Assembly (NCBI GenBank): GCA_964196055.1
Contig: CAXMSF010000173.1
Span: 1 to 19,541 of the forward strand
From: JAFDEI01 sp964196055
Lineage (GTDB): Bacteria; Myxococcota_A; UBA9160; SMWR01
DNA: 19,541 bases
Direction: 5' to 3'
Shown: positions 1 to 5,022 of the stretch, piece after piece
Position numbering within the stretch: position 1 is the first letter of the stretch
How the letters are laid out: the number at the start of each line of letters is the position of its first letter
Translations under genes and position numbers: made by a program
Notes under the pieces: model-generated
Seen by the model: the letters and a program-made list of their open reading frames with translations, nothing else
Databases searched by the model: none
Told to the model about the DNA's origin: nothing

Positions 1-603
1 CCGGTGAAGGAGAAGCGCGATCGCTTCGAGGCCTCGCTCGAAATCATCCGCTCGGCCTGGCGCGGTGAAGCGGTGGCGGTCGACGCCGACGACCGACCGG
101 TGGTGCTCGCACCGCTGCCGGTGCAGCAGCCCCACCCACCGGTCTGGGTGGCGGGCTTCGGGCCGAAGGCGGTCGCGCAAGCCGGTCGCCTCGGTCTGCC
201 CTATCTGGCGTCGCCGATGGAATCGCTCGCCGTACTCGAAGAAAACTACGCGCGCCATCGCGACGCGCGCGATCCGGCTGCGGCGGACGAGCCGCTCGCG
301 GTGCCGATCCTGCGGACCGTGTTCGTGAGCCGCAATCCGACGCTACTCGCACGCGTGCGCGAATCGCTCGCACGCCAATCGGCCGCGCTCGCAGCGGCGC
401 CGGTCGCGAGCCTGCGCCGCCACGCCGAAGCGGACGTGGACGACTGGGCGCTGGTGGGCGAGCCCGAAGCGGTCAAGGACGGCGTGCAGCGCTATCGCGA
501 AACACTCGGCATGACGCATCTGCTGGCACTGCCGCACGTCGCGGGGACGGAGCCCGACGAGGTATCGGCCTCGCTCGAAGAAGTCGCGCAGCTGGGGGCG
601 TGA
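1..603 (+). CDS. Luciferase-like (LLM class) flavin-dependent monooxygenase, 5'-truncated
   Basis: Open frame from base 1 to TGA at 601-603, about 200 codons. The gene begins upstream of the window; the GTG at position 4 lies inside the open frame and is unlikely to be the true start. Seen: a block PVWVAGFGPKAVAQAGRLG near visible residues 46-64, which in LLM proteins is a conserved strand-helix element of the TIM-barrel ('P.W.gG.s..a...Aa..g.G'), preceded by a region typical of the 'R.a.F.E.l.ii...W' segment of the family (RFEASLEIIRSAW, visible residues 8-20). Full-length members are usually about 300-350 residues, so roughly the C-terminal 55-65% is present. Known of the family: F420- or FMN-dependent hydride transfer or monooxygenation of an organic substrate in the cytoplasm. 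Substrate and cofactor cannot be told here. The downstream gene on this strand is about 300 bases away, so it is probably the last of its operon. Confidence 0.8.
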   Translation, partial: PVKEKRDRFEASLEIIRSAWRGEAVAVDADDRPVVLAPLPVQQPHPPVWVAGFGPKAVAQAGRLGLPYLASPMESLAVLEENYARHRDARDPAAADEPLAVPILRTVFVSRNPTLLARVRESLARQSAALAAAPVASLRRHAEADVDDWALVGEPEAVKDGVQRYRETLGMTHLLALPHVAGTEPDEVSASLEEVAQLGA

Positions 604-744
604 TGCGAGAATCTTCGCACGGGGATCGGCGCCGCGCGGTTGCTGACTGACCCGGCCTGAGGCTCGGCCGGAAATCGACCGCAGCCAGGCGATCGCGACG
701 ATCACCAATATCAACAGCAGGCTGAGTGAAGCGATTCGGCGCAT
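343..744 (-). CDS. Doubtful small membrane-anchored ORF (133 codons)
   Basis: Not recognised. ATG at 744 is preceded by a strong Shine-Dalgarno sequence (GGAGGTGG, 1 base before the ATG and so unusually close). The first 21 codons give MRRIASLSLLLILVIVAIAWL, a good single membrane helix or uncleaved signal anchor, followed by a basic region. The problem is that the frame has no stop before it runs about 260 bases antisense into the 3' end of the luciferase-like gene, where composition looks like a shadow frame (Arg-rich). Either a real short membrane protein has been extended by a lost stop or frameshift, or the hydrophobic start is fortuitous. I trust only the 604-744 part. Confidence 0.25.
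   Translation of the reverse strand: MRRIASLSLLLILVIVAIAWLRSISGRASGRVSQQPRGADPRAKILASRPQLRDFFERGRYLVGLRPRDVRQCQQMRHAECFAIALHAVLDRFGLAHQRPVVHVRFGVAAQARDRRRCERGRLACERFAHACE
652..671 (+). terminator. Weak candidate terminator hairpin after the monooxygenase gene
   Basis: CCGGCC / GGCCGG arms with an 8-base loop, 48 bases after the stop. There is no T-tract, so a rho-independent terminator is not proven. Confidence 0.2.
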
Positions 745-911
745 TCCACCTCCGAACGGACCGCGGCAGGGGCGCCGCGGATGAGTCCCTGCATACCATC
801 CTCGGGGTTGGGCTGTAAATGCAGGCTAGGAGCGGGAACCACGCAGTGGTTCGCGCGACGGCGCGGAAGCTTTGGGCGCGAAGCGGCCAATGCGCAGCTA
901 GGCTCGGCGCG
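745..911. other. Divergent intergenic spacer upstream of the CobW-like gene
   Basis: No convincing protein gene. Two inverted repeats are visible: 761-780 (7-bp arms CCGCGGC/GCCGCGG, 6-base loop) and CCTGCAT (788-794) with ATGCAGG (819-825), 24 bases apart. The second could be an operator-like dyad for the CobW-like gene, but it resembles no metal-regulator box I know (for example Zur). An open frame runs back from the CobW start to an ATG at 819, but those extra 31 residues have no family resemblance. Confidence 0.3.
899..904 (+). promoter_or_regulatory. Candidate -10 box (TAGGCT) for the CobW-like gene
   Basis: TAGGCT fits the TANNNT -10 pattern and ends 7 bases before the ATG at 912. No Shine-Dalgarno is visible between them, so the transcript could be leaderless. 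No good -35 was found. Confidence 0.25.
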
Positions 912-1799
912 ATGACGGAATCGGGCGGCGCGGGCCGCACTCCGGTGTTGGTGGTCTCGGGCTTCCTCGGCTCCGGGAAGACGACACTGGTGCGGGCGCT
1001 GCTCGACGACGCGCAGCGCAGCGGCGTGCGGGTCGCGGTCGTGTCGAACGAATTCGGCGAGCTCGGGATCGATCAGGCGCTGCTCGGCACGCTCGGAGAC
1101 GGCTATGTGGAGCTCGAGGGCGGTTGCATCTGTTGTCGCCTGTCGGACGAGCTGGTCGGGACGCTGCAGCAGATTCACGAGGCGGTGGCCCCGGACCGGA
1201 TCATCGTCGAGACCTCCGGAGTGGCGTTGCCCTTCGACGTGCAGATCAACTTCTGGCGCGAGCCCGTTTCGGACTGGGTGGGCGAGGACATCGCGGTGGT
1301 GGTCGTGAACGCGGAGCAGCTCGCGCACGGGCGGGATCTCGACGCGACCTTCGAGCAGCAGGTGACGTCGGCGGACTTCCTGGTGCTGAACCAGATCGAC
1401 CGGGTCGCGGCGAGCGAGTTGCCGCGCCTCGAAGCCTTGTTGCGCGAACTCGAGCCCGAGGCGCCGTTGGTGCGGAGCGTTCACGGCGATGTCGACCCGC
1501 TGCTGTTGTTTCCACCCGAGCCGCGGCGAGGGGGTGCGCGTCGCCGCGGCTCGGACGCTCCCGAGCATCATCACGAGCAGTTCGTGAGCGAGGAAGTCGC
1601 GGTCGAGGCGGGGGTCGAACTCGACCGGCTCGCCGAGAGGTTGCGCGACGCGGACGCCCTGCGGATCAAGGGCTTCGTCGAGACCGACGCGGGGCTTCGC
1701 GTGGTGCAGGGGGTGGGGCTCCGCATCGAGTTCAACGAACCCACGGAGCCGCCTGCGCCCGAGCTGGTCGGGCGCCTGGTGGTGATCAGACGCGCGTGA
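912..1799 (+). CDS. CobW/COG0523-family GTPase (putative metallochaperone), 295 aa
   Basis: G3E-family P-loop GTPase. Seen: Walker A GFLGSGKTT (residues 17-25); the NEFGELGID block (46-54); the CxCC metal-binding hallmark GGCICC (71-75; Cys72, 74, 75); switch/Walker B-like VETSG (99-103); and a His-rich linker EHHHE (218-222) before a short C-terminal domain. The guanine-specificity motif normally written NKxD reads NQID (160-163), so the Lys is a Gln. I chose ATG 912 because it places the P-loop about 16 residues in, normal for the family; the frame is open back to 819 but that extension looks unrelated. Known: family members deliver Zn, Co, Ni or Fe to client enzymes or act in cobalamin or nitrile hydratase maturation. 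Which metal applies here cannot be told, because neighbours are a monooxygenase and an ArsC-like selenoprotein rather than cobalamin or zinc-starvation genes. It stands alone on the + strand and converges on the selenoprotein gene. Confidence 0.88.
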   Translation: MTESGGAGRTPVLVVSGFLGSGKTTLVRALLDDAQRSGVRVAVVSNEFGELGIDQALLGTLGDGYVELEGGCICCRLSDELVGTLQQIHEAVAPDRIIVETSGVALPFDVQINFWREPVSDWVGEDIAVVVVNAEQLAHGRDLDATFEQQVTSADFLVLNQIDRVAASELPRLEALLRELEPEAPLVRSVHGDVDPLLLFPPEPRRGGARRRGSDAPEHHHEQFVSEEVAVEAGVELDRLAERLRDADALRIKGFVETDAGLRVVQGVGLRIEFNEPTEPPAPELVGRLVVIRRA

Positions 1800-1811
1800 T
1801 TCGACCGCTGC

Positions 1812-1836
1812 GCGTTGCTCGCTGCGCGAGCAACGC
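1812..1836. repeat. Palindrome A (copy 1), 11-bp perfect stem
   Basis: GCGTTGCTCGC, TGC loop, GCGAGCAACGC. It lies 12 bases past the CobW-like stop, in the spacer between two convergent genes, so it could act as a two-way terminator hairpin, although there is no T-tract. Nearly identical to the palindrome at 2355-2379. Confidence 0.8.
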
Positions 1837-1849
1837 TTTCGCTGCGTCG

Positions 1850-1872
1850 CGGAAATCGCGTTGCGATTCCCG
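1850..1872. repeat. Palindrome B (copy 1), 10-bp stem with one mismatch
   Basis: Arms CGGAAATCGC and GCGATTCCCG around a GTT loop; one A/C mismatch. It shares the core GGAATCGC-NNN-GCGATTCC with the palindrome at 2317-2347. Confidence 0.7.
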
Positions 1873-1904
1873 CTCCTCGAGCGATCGGATCACGCGGCGA
1901 CGCC

Positions 1905-2246
1905 TCAGCCGAAGATCCGCTCGTAGAGTTCCTCGTTGAAGCCGACGATCACGGTCTTGCCGACGCGCAGGCAGGGGGCGCGCAGGTTGCCGGTCGGCCC
2001 GAGCATGGCGGCGACGGTGGCCGCGTCGGCCTTGCCGGCGGGTGCGAATTCGTCGAGCTTCTTGCCCTTGGCGACGTAGACCTTCGCAGCCGCCTTGGCG
2101 AAGGCGGCTGCGTCCTGCTTGCCGAGCTTGCGGCTCGCGGGAACGATCTCTTTCGATTCGATCTTTCTGGCATCCAAGAACTTGGACGCTCGGGTGCAGC
2201 TCGTTCAACCCTTGCGGTCGTAGTGCCAGTCGATGCGCTTCGCCAT
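1905..2246 (-). CDS. ArsC-family / thioredoxin-fold selenoprotein with in-frame UGA (Sec) at codon 14, 113 aa
   Basis: Read from ATG 2246, the frame is MAKRIDWHYDRKG-U-TSC and continues in frame to the stop at 1905. The only interruption is TGA at 2207-2205, in a UxxC motif (U14, C17) at the place of the ArsC/Spx-type catalytic Cys. Downstream, NLRAPCLRVG (87-96) matches the ArsC-fold segment with its conserved Arg and cis-Pro, and the protein ends ELYERIFG. Support for ATG 2246: strong Shine-Dalgarno GGAGGAAG at 2251-2258, and protein-like sequence before the TGA that supplies the first beta strand missing from any later start. The next usable start (TTG 2177) has no such signals and lacks the active site. 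A hairpin suited to SECIS follows the TGA. Known: ArsC-like proteins with Sec or Cys here occur in deltaproteobacteria. Likely role: a cytoplasmic thiol/selenol oxidoreductase; arsenate reduction is not shown. An unreadable pseudogene is the alternative, but a single stop exactly at a redox Cys position makes it unlikely. Confidence 0.88.
2170..2189 (-). promoter_or_regulatory. Candidate bacterial SECIS hairpin for Sec insertion
   Basis: In the mRNA, 15 bases after the UGA, GCGUCCAA pairs with UUGGAUGC (8 bp, one G-U pair) around a GUUC loop. The UGA-to-loop distance is 23 bases, and the loop starts with G then U, as expected of SelB-recognised bacterial SECIS elements (a G in the first two loop positions, loop roughly 16-37 bases from the UGA). 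The stem sits inside codons 20-26 of the gene. Confidence 0.75.
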
Positions 2247-2250
2247 GAGC

Positions 2251-2258
2251 CTTCCTCC
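2251..2258 (-). promoter_or_regulatory. Ribosome binding site deciding the selenoprotein start
   Basis: GGAGGAAG on the minus strand, 4 bases from its end to the ATG at 2246 (7 from GGAGG). It supports initiation upstream of the in-frame TGA. A possible -10 box TAGTCT (2277-2272, minus strand) lies about 14 bases further upstream. Confidence 0.7.
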
Positions 2259-2282
2259 GAATGGGAAAGCGAGACTAGCCGC

Positions 2283-2307
2283 GCTCCGGTCGCTTCGCGA
2301 CCGGAGC
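2283..2307. repeat. Palindrome C, 11-bp perfect stem
   Basis: GCTCCGGTCGC, TTC loop, GCGACCGGAGC. It lies between the divergent selenoprotein and helicase genes, just upstream of the selenoprotein's likely -10 box. It has the same TCGC-NNN-GCGA tip as palindromes A and B but different outer arms. Confidence 0.8.
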
Positions 2308-2316
2308 TCACTCTGC

Positions 2317-2347
2317 GGCACAGGAATCGCATCGCGATTCCTGTGCC
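2317..2347. repeat. Palindrome B (copy 2), 14-bp perfect stem
   Basis: GGCACAGGAATCGC, ATC loop, GCGATTCCTGTGCC. It is the longest perfect palindrome noticed in the window. The inner part matches palindrome B at 1850-1872. Confidence 0.85.
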
Positions 2348-2354
2348 TTGATGC

Positions 2355-2379
2355 GCATTGCTCGCTGCGCGAGCAATGC
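2355..2379. repeat. Palindrome A (copy 2), 11-bp perfect stem
   Basis: GCATTGCTCGC, TGC loop, GCGAGCAATGC. It differs from the copy at 1812-1836 by one compensated base pair (A-T for G-C), so both sides changed and the pairing was kept. Confidence 0.8.
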
Positions 2380-2395
2380 TTCGGGGGGGCCCTGC

Positions 2396-2401
2396 TAGCC
2401 T
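2396..2401 (+). promoter_or_regulatory. Candidate -10 box (TAGCCT) for the helicase gene
   Basis: TAGCCT ends 6 bases before the ATG at 2408. No Shine-Dalgarno lies between, so a leaderless transcript is possible. The expected -35 position falls inside palindrome A, so no conventional -35 is seen. Confidence 0.25.
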
Positions 2402-2407
2402 GCTCGT

Positions 2408-4981
2408 ATGTCGGATGTCGCGTCTCCCGAGTCGCCTCGCGAACCGCAACCGGGTCGCCCGTTGCTCGCGGACCGCATTCCGTCCGGCGGCAGCACCGAC
2501 CCCGACGAGATCCTCGGCCGCTTCCTCGAGTGGGTCGACGACATCGGCCTCGAGCCCTATCCCGCCCAGGAGGAGGCGCTGCTCGAGATCATGTCGGACC
2601 GACACGTGATCCTCGGGACGCCGACCGGATCCGGCAAGTCGCTGGTTGCGACCGCGCTGCACTTCCGCGCGATGTGCGAAGGCGAGCGTTCGTTCTACGC
2701 GGCCCCCATCAAGGCGCTCACGAGCGAGAAGTTCTTCGCGCTGTGCGAGGACTTCGGCCCCGACGCGGTCGGCATGTTGACCGGCGACGCCAGCATCAAC
2801 CACGAGGCAAAGATCATCTGTTGCACCACCGAGGTGCTGGCCAACATGGCGCTCGGCGACGGCGACGCCATCGACGCCCGCTATGTGGTGCTCGACGAAT
2901 TCCACTACTACGCAGATCGCGATCGCGGCGTGGCGTGGCAGATCCCGTTGATCACGCTGCGCGACACGCGCTTCCTGCTGATGTCCGCGACGCTCGGCAA
3001 TACCGCGCGGATCGAGGAGCGGCTGCGCGACTTCACCGGACGCGAGGTCTTCCACGTCGCGAGTGGCGAACGCCCGGTGCCGCTCGACTTCGAATACCGC
3101 ACGACGCCGATCCACGAGACCATCGAGGCGCTGCTGCGGGCGCGCAAGTACCCCGTCTATGTGGTCAGCTTCACCCAGCGTGAATGCGCGGAGCGGGCCC
3201 AGGGGCTCACCAGCGCGAACATTGCGACGCGCGAAGAGAAGCGCCGCATCACCGATGAGCTGGCCGGCTTCCGCTTCGATTCGGCCTACGGCAAGGAGTT
3301 GCGCCGCTTCGTCGGCCACGGCATCGGGGTGCACCACGCGGGCTTGCTGCCCAAGTACCGCTTGATGATCGAGCGGCTGGCGCAGCAGGGGCTGCTCAAG
3401 GTGATCTTCGGAACCGACACGCTCGGGGTCGGGGTGAACATTCCGATCCGGACGGTGCTGTTCAGCAAGCTGTGCAAGTTCGACGGCGAGAAGGTCACGA
3501 TCCTGAGTGCGCGCGAATTCAAGCAGATCGCGGGCCGAGCGGGTCGCAAGGGCTTCGACGAGGAGGGCAGCGTCGTCTGCCAGGCGCCCGAGCACGTGAT
3601 CGAGAACCTCCGCCTGGCCTCGCGCGCCGAGGGCACCGCGGGCCGCAAGCGCAAGCTCGTGAAGAAGAAGCCGCCGACCCGCGGCTTCGTGCCGTGGAGC
3701 GAAGACACCTTCCAGAAGCTGGTCTATCAGGAGCCCGAGCTGCTCGAGTCGCGCTTCGACGTGAGCCACGGCATGGTGGTCGCCCTGCTGCAGCGCGACC
3801 CTTCGAGCGGCGGCGGCTATCGCGCGCTGGTGAAATTGATCGACCGTTCGCACGAGACGCGCGCCTCGAAGTCGCGTTTGCGTCGCCGCGCAGCGGTGCT
3901 GTTTCGCTCGCTGCGCCTGGCGGGGATCGCCGAGGTGGTGCCCGGCCCGGACGGCGGGGGGCCGGTCGCGCGGGTCCAGCCCGAGCTGCAACTCGATTTC
4001 TCACTGCACAACACGCTATCCCTCTATCTCGTCGAAGGAGTGGGGGTGCTCGACCCGGAAGCACCCGACTACGTGCTCGACCTGCTCAGTCTCGTCGAAG
4101 CGATCCTCGAGAACCCGCGGGTCGTGCTGCAGGCCCAGGTCTCGAAAGCCAAGACCGAGTTGATCAACCGCCTCAAGGCTGAGGGCGTCCCGTATGAGGA
4201 TCGCATTGCTCGGCTCGAGGATGTGACGCATCCGAAGCCGAATGCGGAGTTCATCTACGCGACCTTCAATGCGTTCGAGCAGGCCCATCCGTGGGTGAGC
4301 GACGAGAACATCCGGCCGAAGTCGATCGCGCGCGAGATCTTCGAGGGCTACCAGAGCTTCATCGATCACGTGCGCGAATATGGCCTGGCGCGCAGCGAAG
4401 GCGTGCTGCTGCGCTACCTGAGCCAGGTCCACAACACGCTGGTGAAGTCGGTACCGGTCGCGGCCAAGACCGATTCGGTCTTCGATCTGATCGCCTTCCT
4501 GCGGACGCTGATCGGGCGGGTCGATTCGAGCCTCGTCGAAGCCTGGGAAGATCTCCAGTCGCCGGCGGCGCCCGGCGAGGCGGCGCCCGAGCGCGTCTTC
4601 GATCTCGCCGCCGAGCCGCGACTGCTCGCCGCGCGCGTGCGCTCGGAACTGCACGCGCTGGTCGCCGCGCTGGCGAAGGGGGATTACGAAGCCGCCGCGG
4701 CCGGCGTGCGCTCCGACGTGGACGACCCGTGGGACGCCGAGCGCTTCGAGCGGGCCCTCGAGCCGTACTTCGAGGACTACGATCGGATCCTCTTCACGCC
4801 GGCGGCCCGGCAGGCGCACAACACGCATCTGAAGTCCACCGCACCGCGCAAATGGGACGTTTTTCAGGTGTTGCTCGACCCGGAAGGCGACGGCTTGTGG
4901 GCGATCGCGGGCGAGATCGACCTCAGCGACGCGCGCGATCCGGAAGGTTCGCTGATTCGACTGCGTGGGATCGGCGCTTGA
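2408..4981 (+). CDS. DEAD/DEAH-box Ski2-like helicase with C-terminal DUF3516, 857 aa
   Basis: Superfamily 2 helicase. Seen: Q-like motif YPAQ (51-54), Walker A TPTGSGKS (71-78), AAPIKALTSEKF (motif Ia, 98-109), Walker B DEFH (163-166), motif III SAT (193-195), HHAGLLPKYR (309-318), motif V GTDTLGVGVNIP (335-346), motif VI QIAGRAGRKG (373-382). DEFH rather than DEAD/DEAH, together with HHAGLLP and motif V, points to the Ski2/Mtr4-like branch. The region from about residue 400 to the end matches the large domain called DUF3516 in bacterial helicases, mostly described from actinobacteria, with unknown function. Known: Ski2-like enzymes unwind RNA or DNA 3'-5'; a role in RNA turnover or repair is inference. 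A basic patch RKRKLVKKKPP (417-427) follows the RecA2 domain and may bind nucleic acid. It is the first gene of a possible operon; the next gene starts 41 bases downstream. Confidence 0.9.
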   Translation: MSDVASPESPREPQPGRPLLADRIPSGGSTDPDEILGRFLEWVDDIGLEPYPAQEEALLEIMSDRHVILGTPTGSGKSLVATALHFRAMCEGERSFYAAPIKALTSEKFFALCEDFGPDAVGMLTGDASINHEAKIICCTTEVLANMALGDGDAIDARYVVLDEFHYYADRDRGVAWQIPLITLRDTRFLLMSATLGNTARIEERLRDFTGREVFHVASGERPVPLDFEYRTTPIHETIEALLRARKYPVYVVSFTQRECAERAQGLTSANIATREEKRRITDELAGFRFDSAYGKELRRFVGHGIGVHHAGLLPKYRLMIERLAQQGLLKVIFGTDTLGVGVNIPIRTVLFSKLCKFDGEKVTILSAREFKQIAGRAGRKGFDEEGSVVCQAPEHVIENLRLASRAEGTAGRKRKLVKKKPPTRGFVPWSEDTFQKLVYQEPELLESRFDVSHGMVVALLQRDPSSGGGYRALVKLIDRSHETRASKSRLRRRAAVLFRSLRLAGIAEVVPGPDGGGPVARVQPELQLDFSLHNTLSLYLVEGVGVLDPEAPDYVLDLLSLVEAILENPRVVLQAQVSKAKTELINRLKAEGVPYEDRIARLEDVTHPKPNAEFIYATFNAFEQAHPWVSDENIRPKSIAREIFEGYQSFIDHVREYGLARSEGVLLRYLSQVHNTLVKSVPVAAKTDSVFDLIAFLRTLIGRVDSSLVEAWEDLQSPAAPGEAAPERVFDLAAEPRLLAARVRSELHALVAALAKGDYEAAAAGVRSDVDDPWDAERFERALEPYFEDYDRILFTPAARQAHNTHLKSTAPRKWDVFQVLLDPEGDGLWAIAGEIDLSDARDPEGSLIRLRGIGA

Positions 4982-5007
4982 CGACTCACCGTTCGTTCGC
5001 GAGCCGA

Positions 5008-5013
5008 TACACT
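5008..5013 (+). promoter_or_regulatory. Candidate -10 box (TACACT) before the first sulfatase-like gene
   Basis: TACACT ends 9 bases before the ATG at 5023, with no clear Shine-Dalgarno between. TTGACG at 4978-4983 resembles a -35 but is 24 bases away, which is too far. Weak. Confidence 0.2.
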
Positions 5014-5022
5014 CCCGGTAGC

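Noticed and set aside
1905..2177. TTG start giving a 90-aa ArsC-like protein
   Set aside because: Lacks the first strand and the active site, and has no ribosome site; ATG 2246 with in-frame UGA explains the sequence better.
1812..2379. CRISPR array
   Set aside because: Palindromes differ in arms, are irregularly spaced and enclose a gene; no repeat-spacer pattern.
1949..3991. 680-codon minus-strand ORF opposite the helicase
   Set aside because: Antisense shadow of a conserved helicase in high-GC DNA; no family motifs, and it covers the selenoprotein in the wrong frame.
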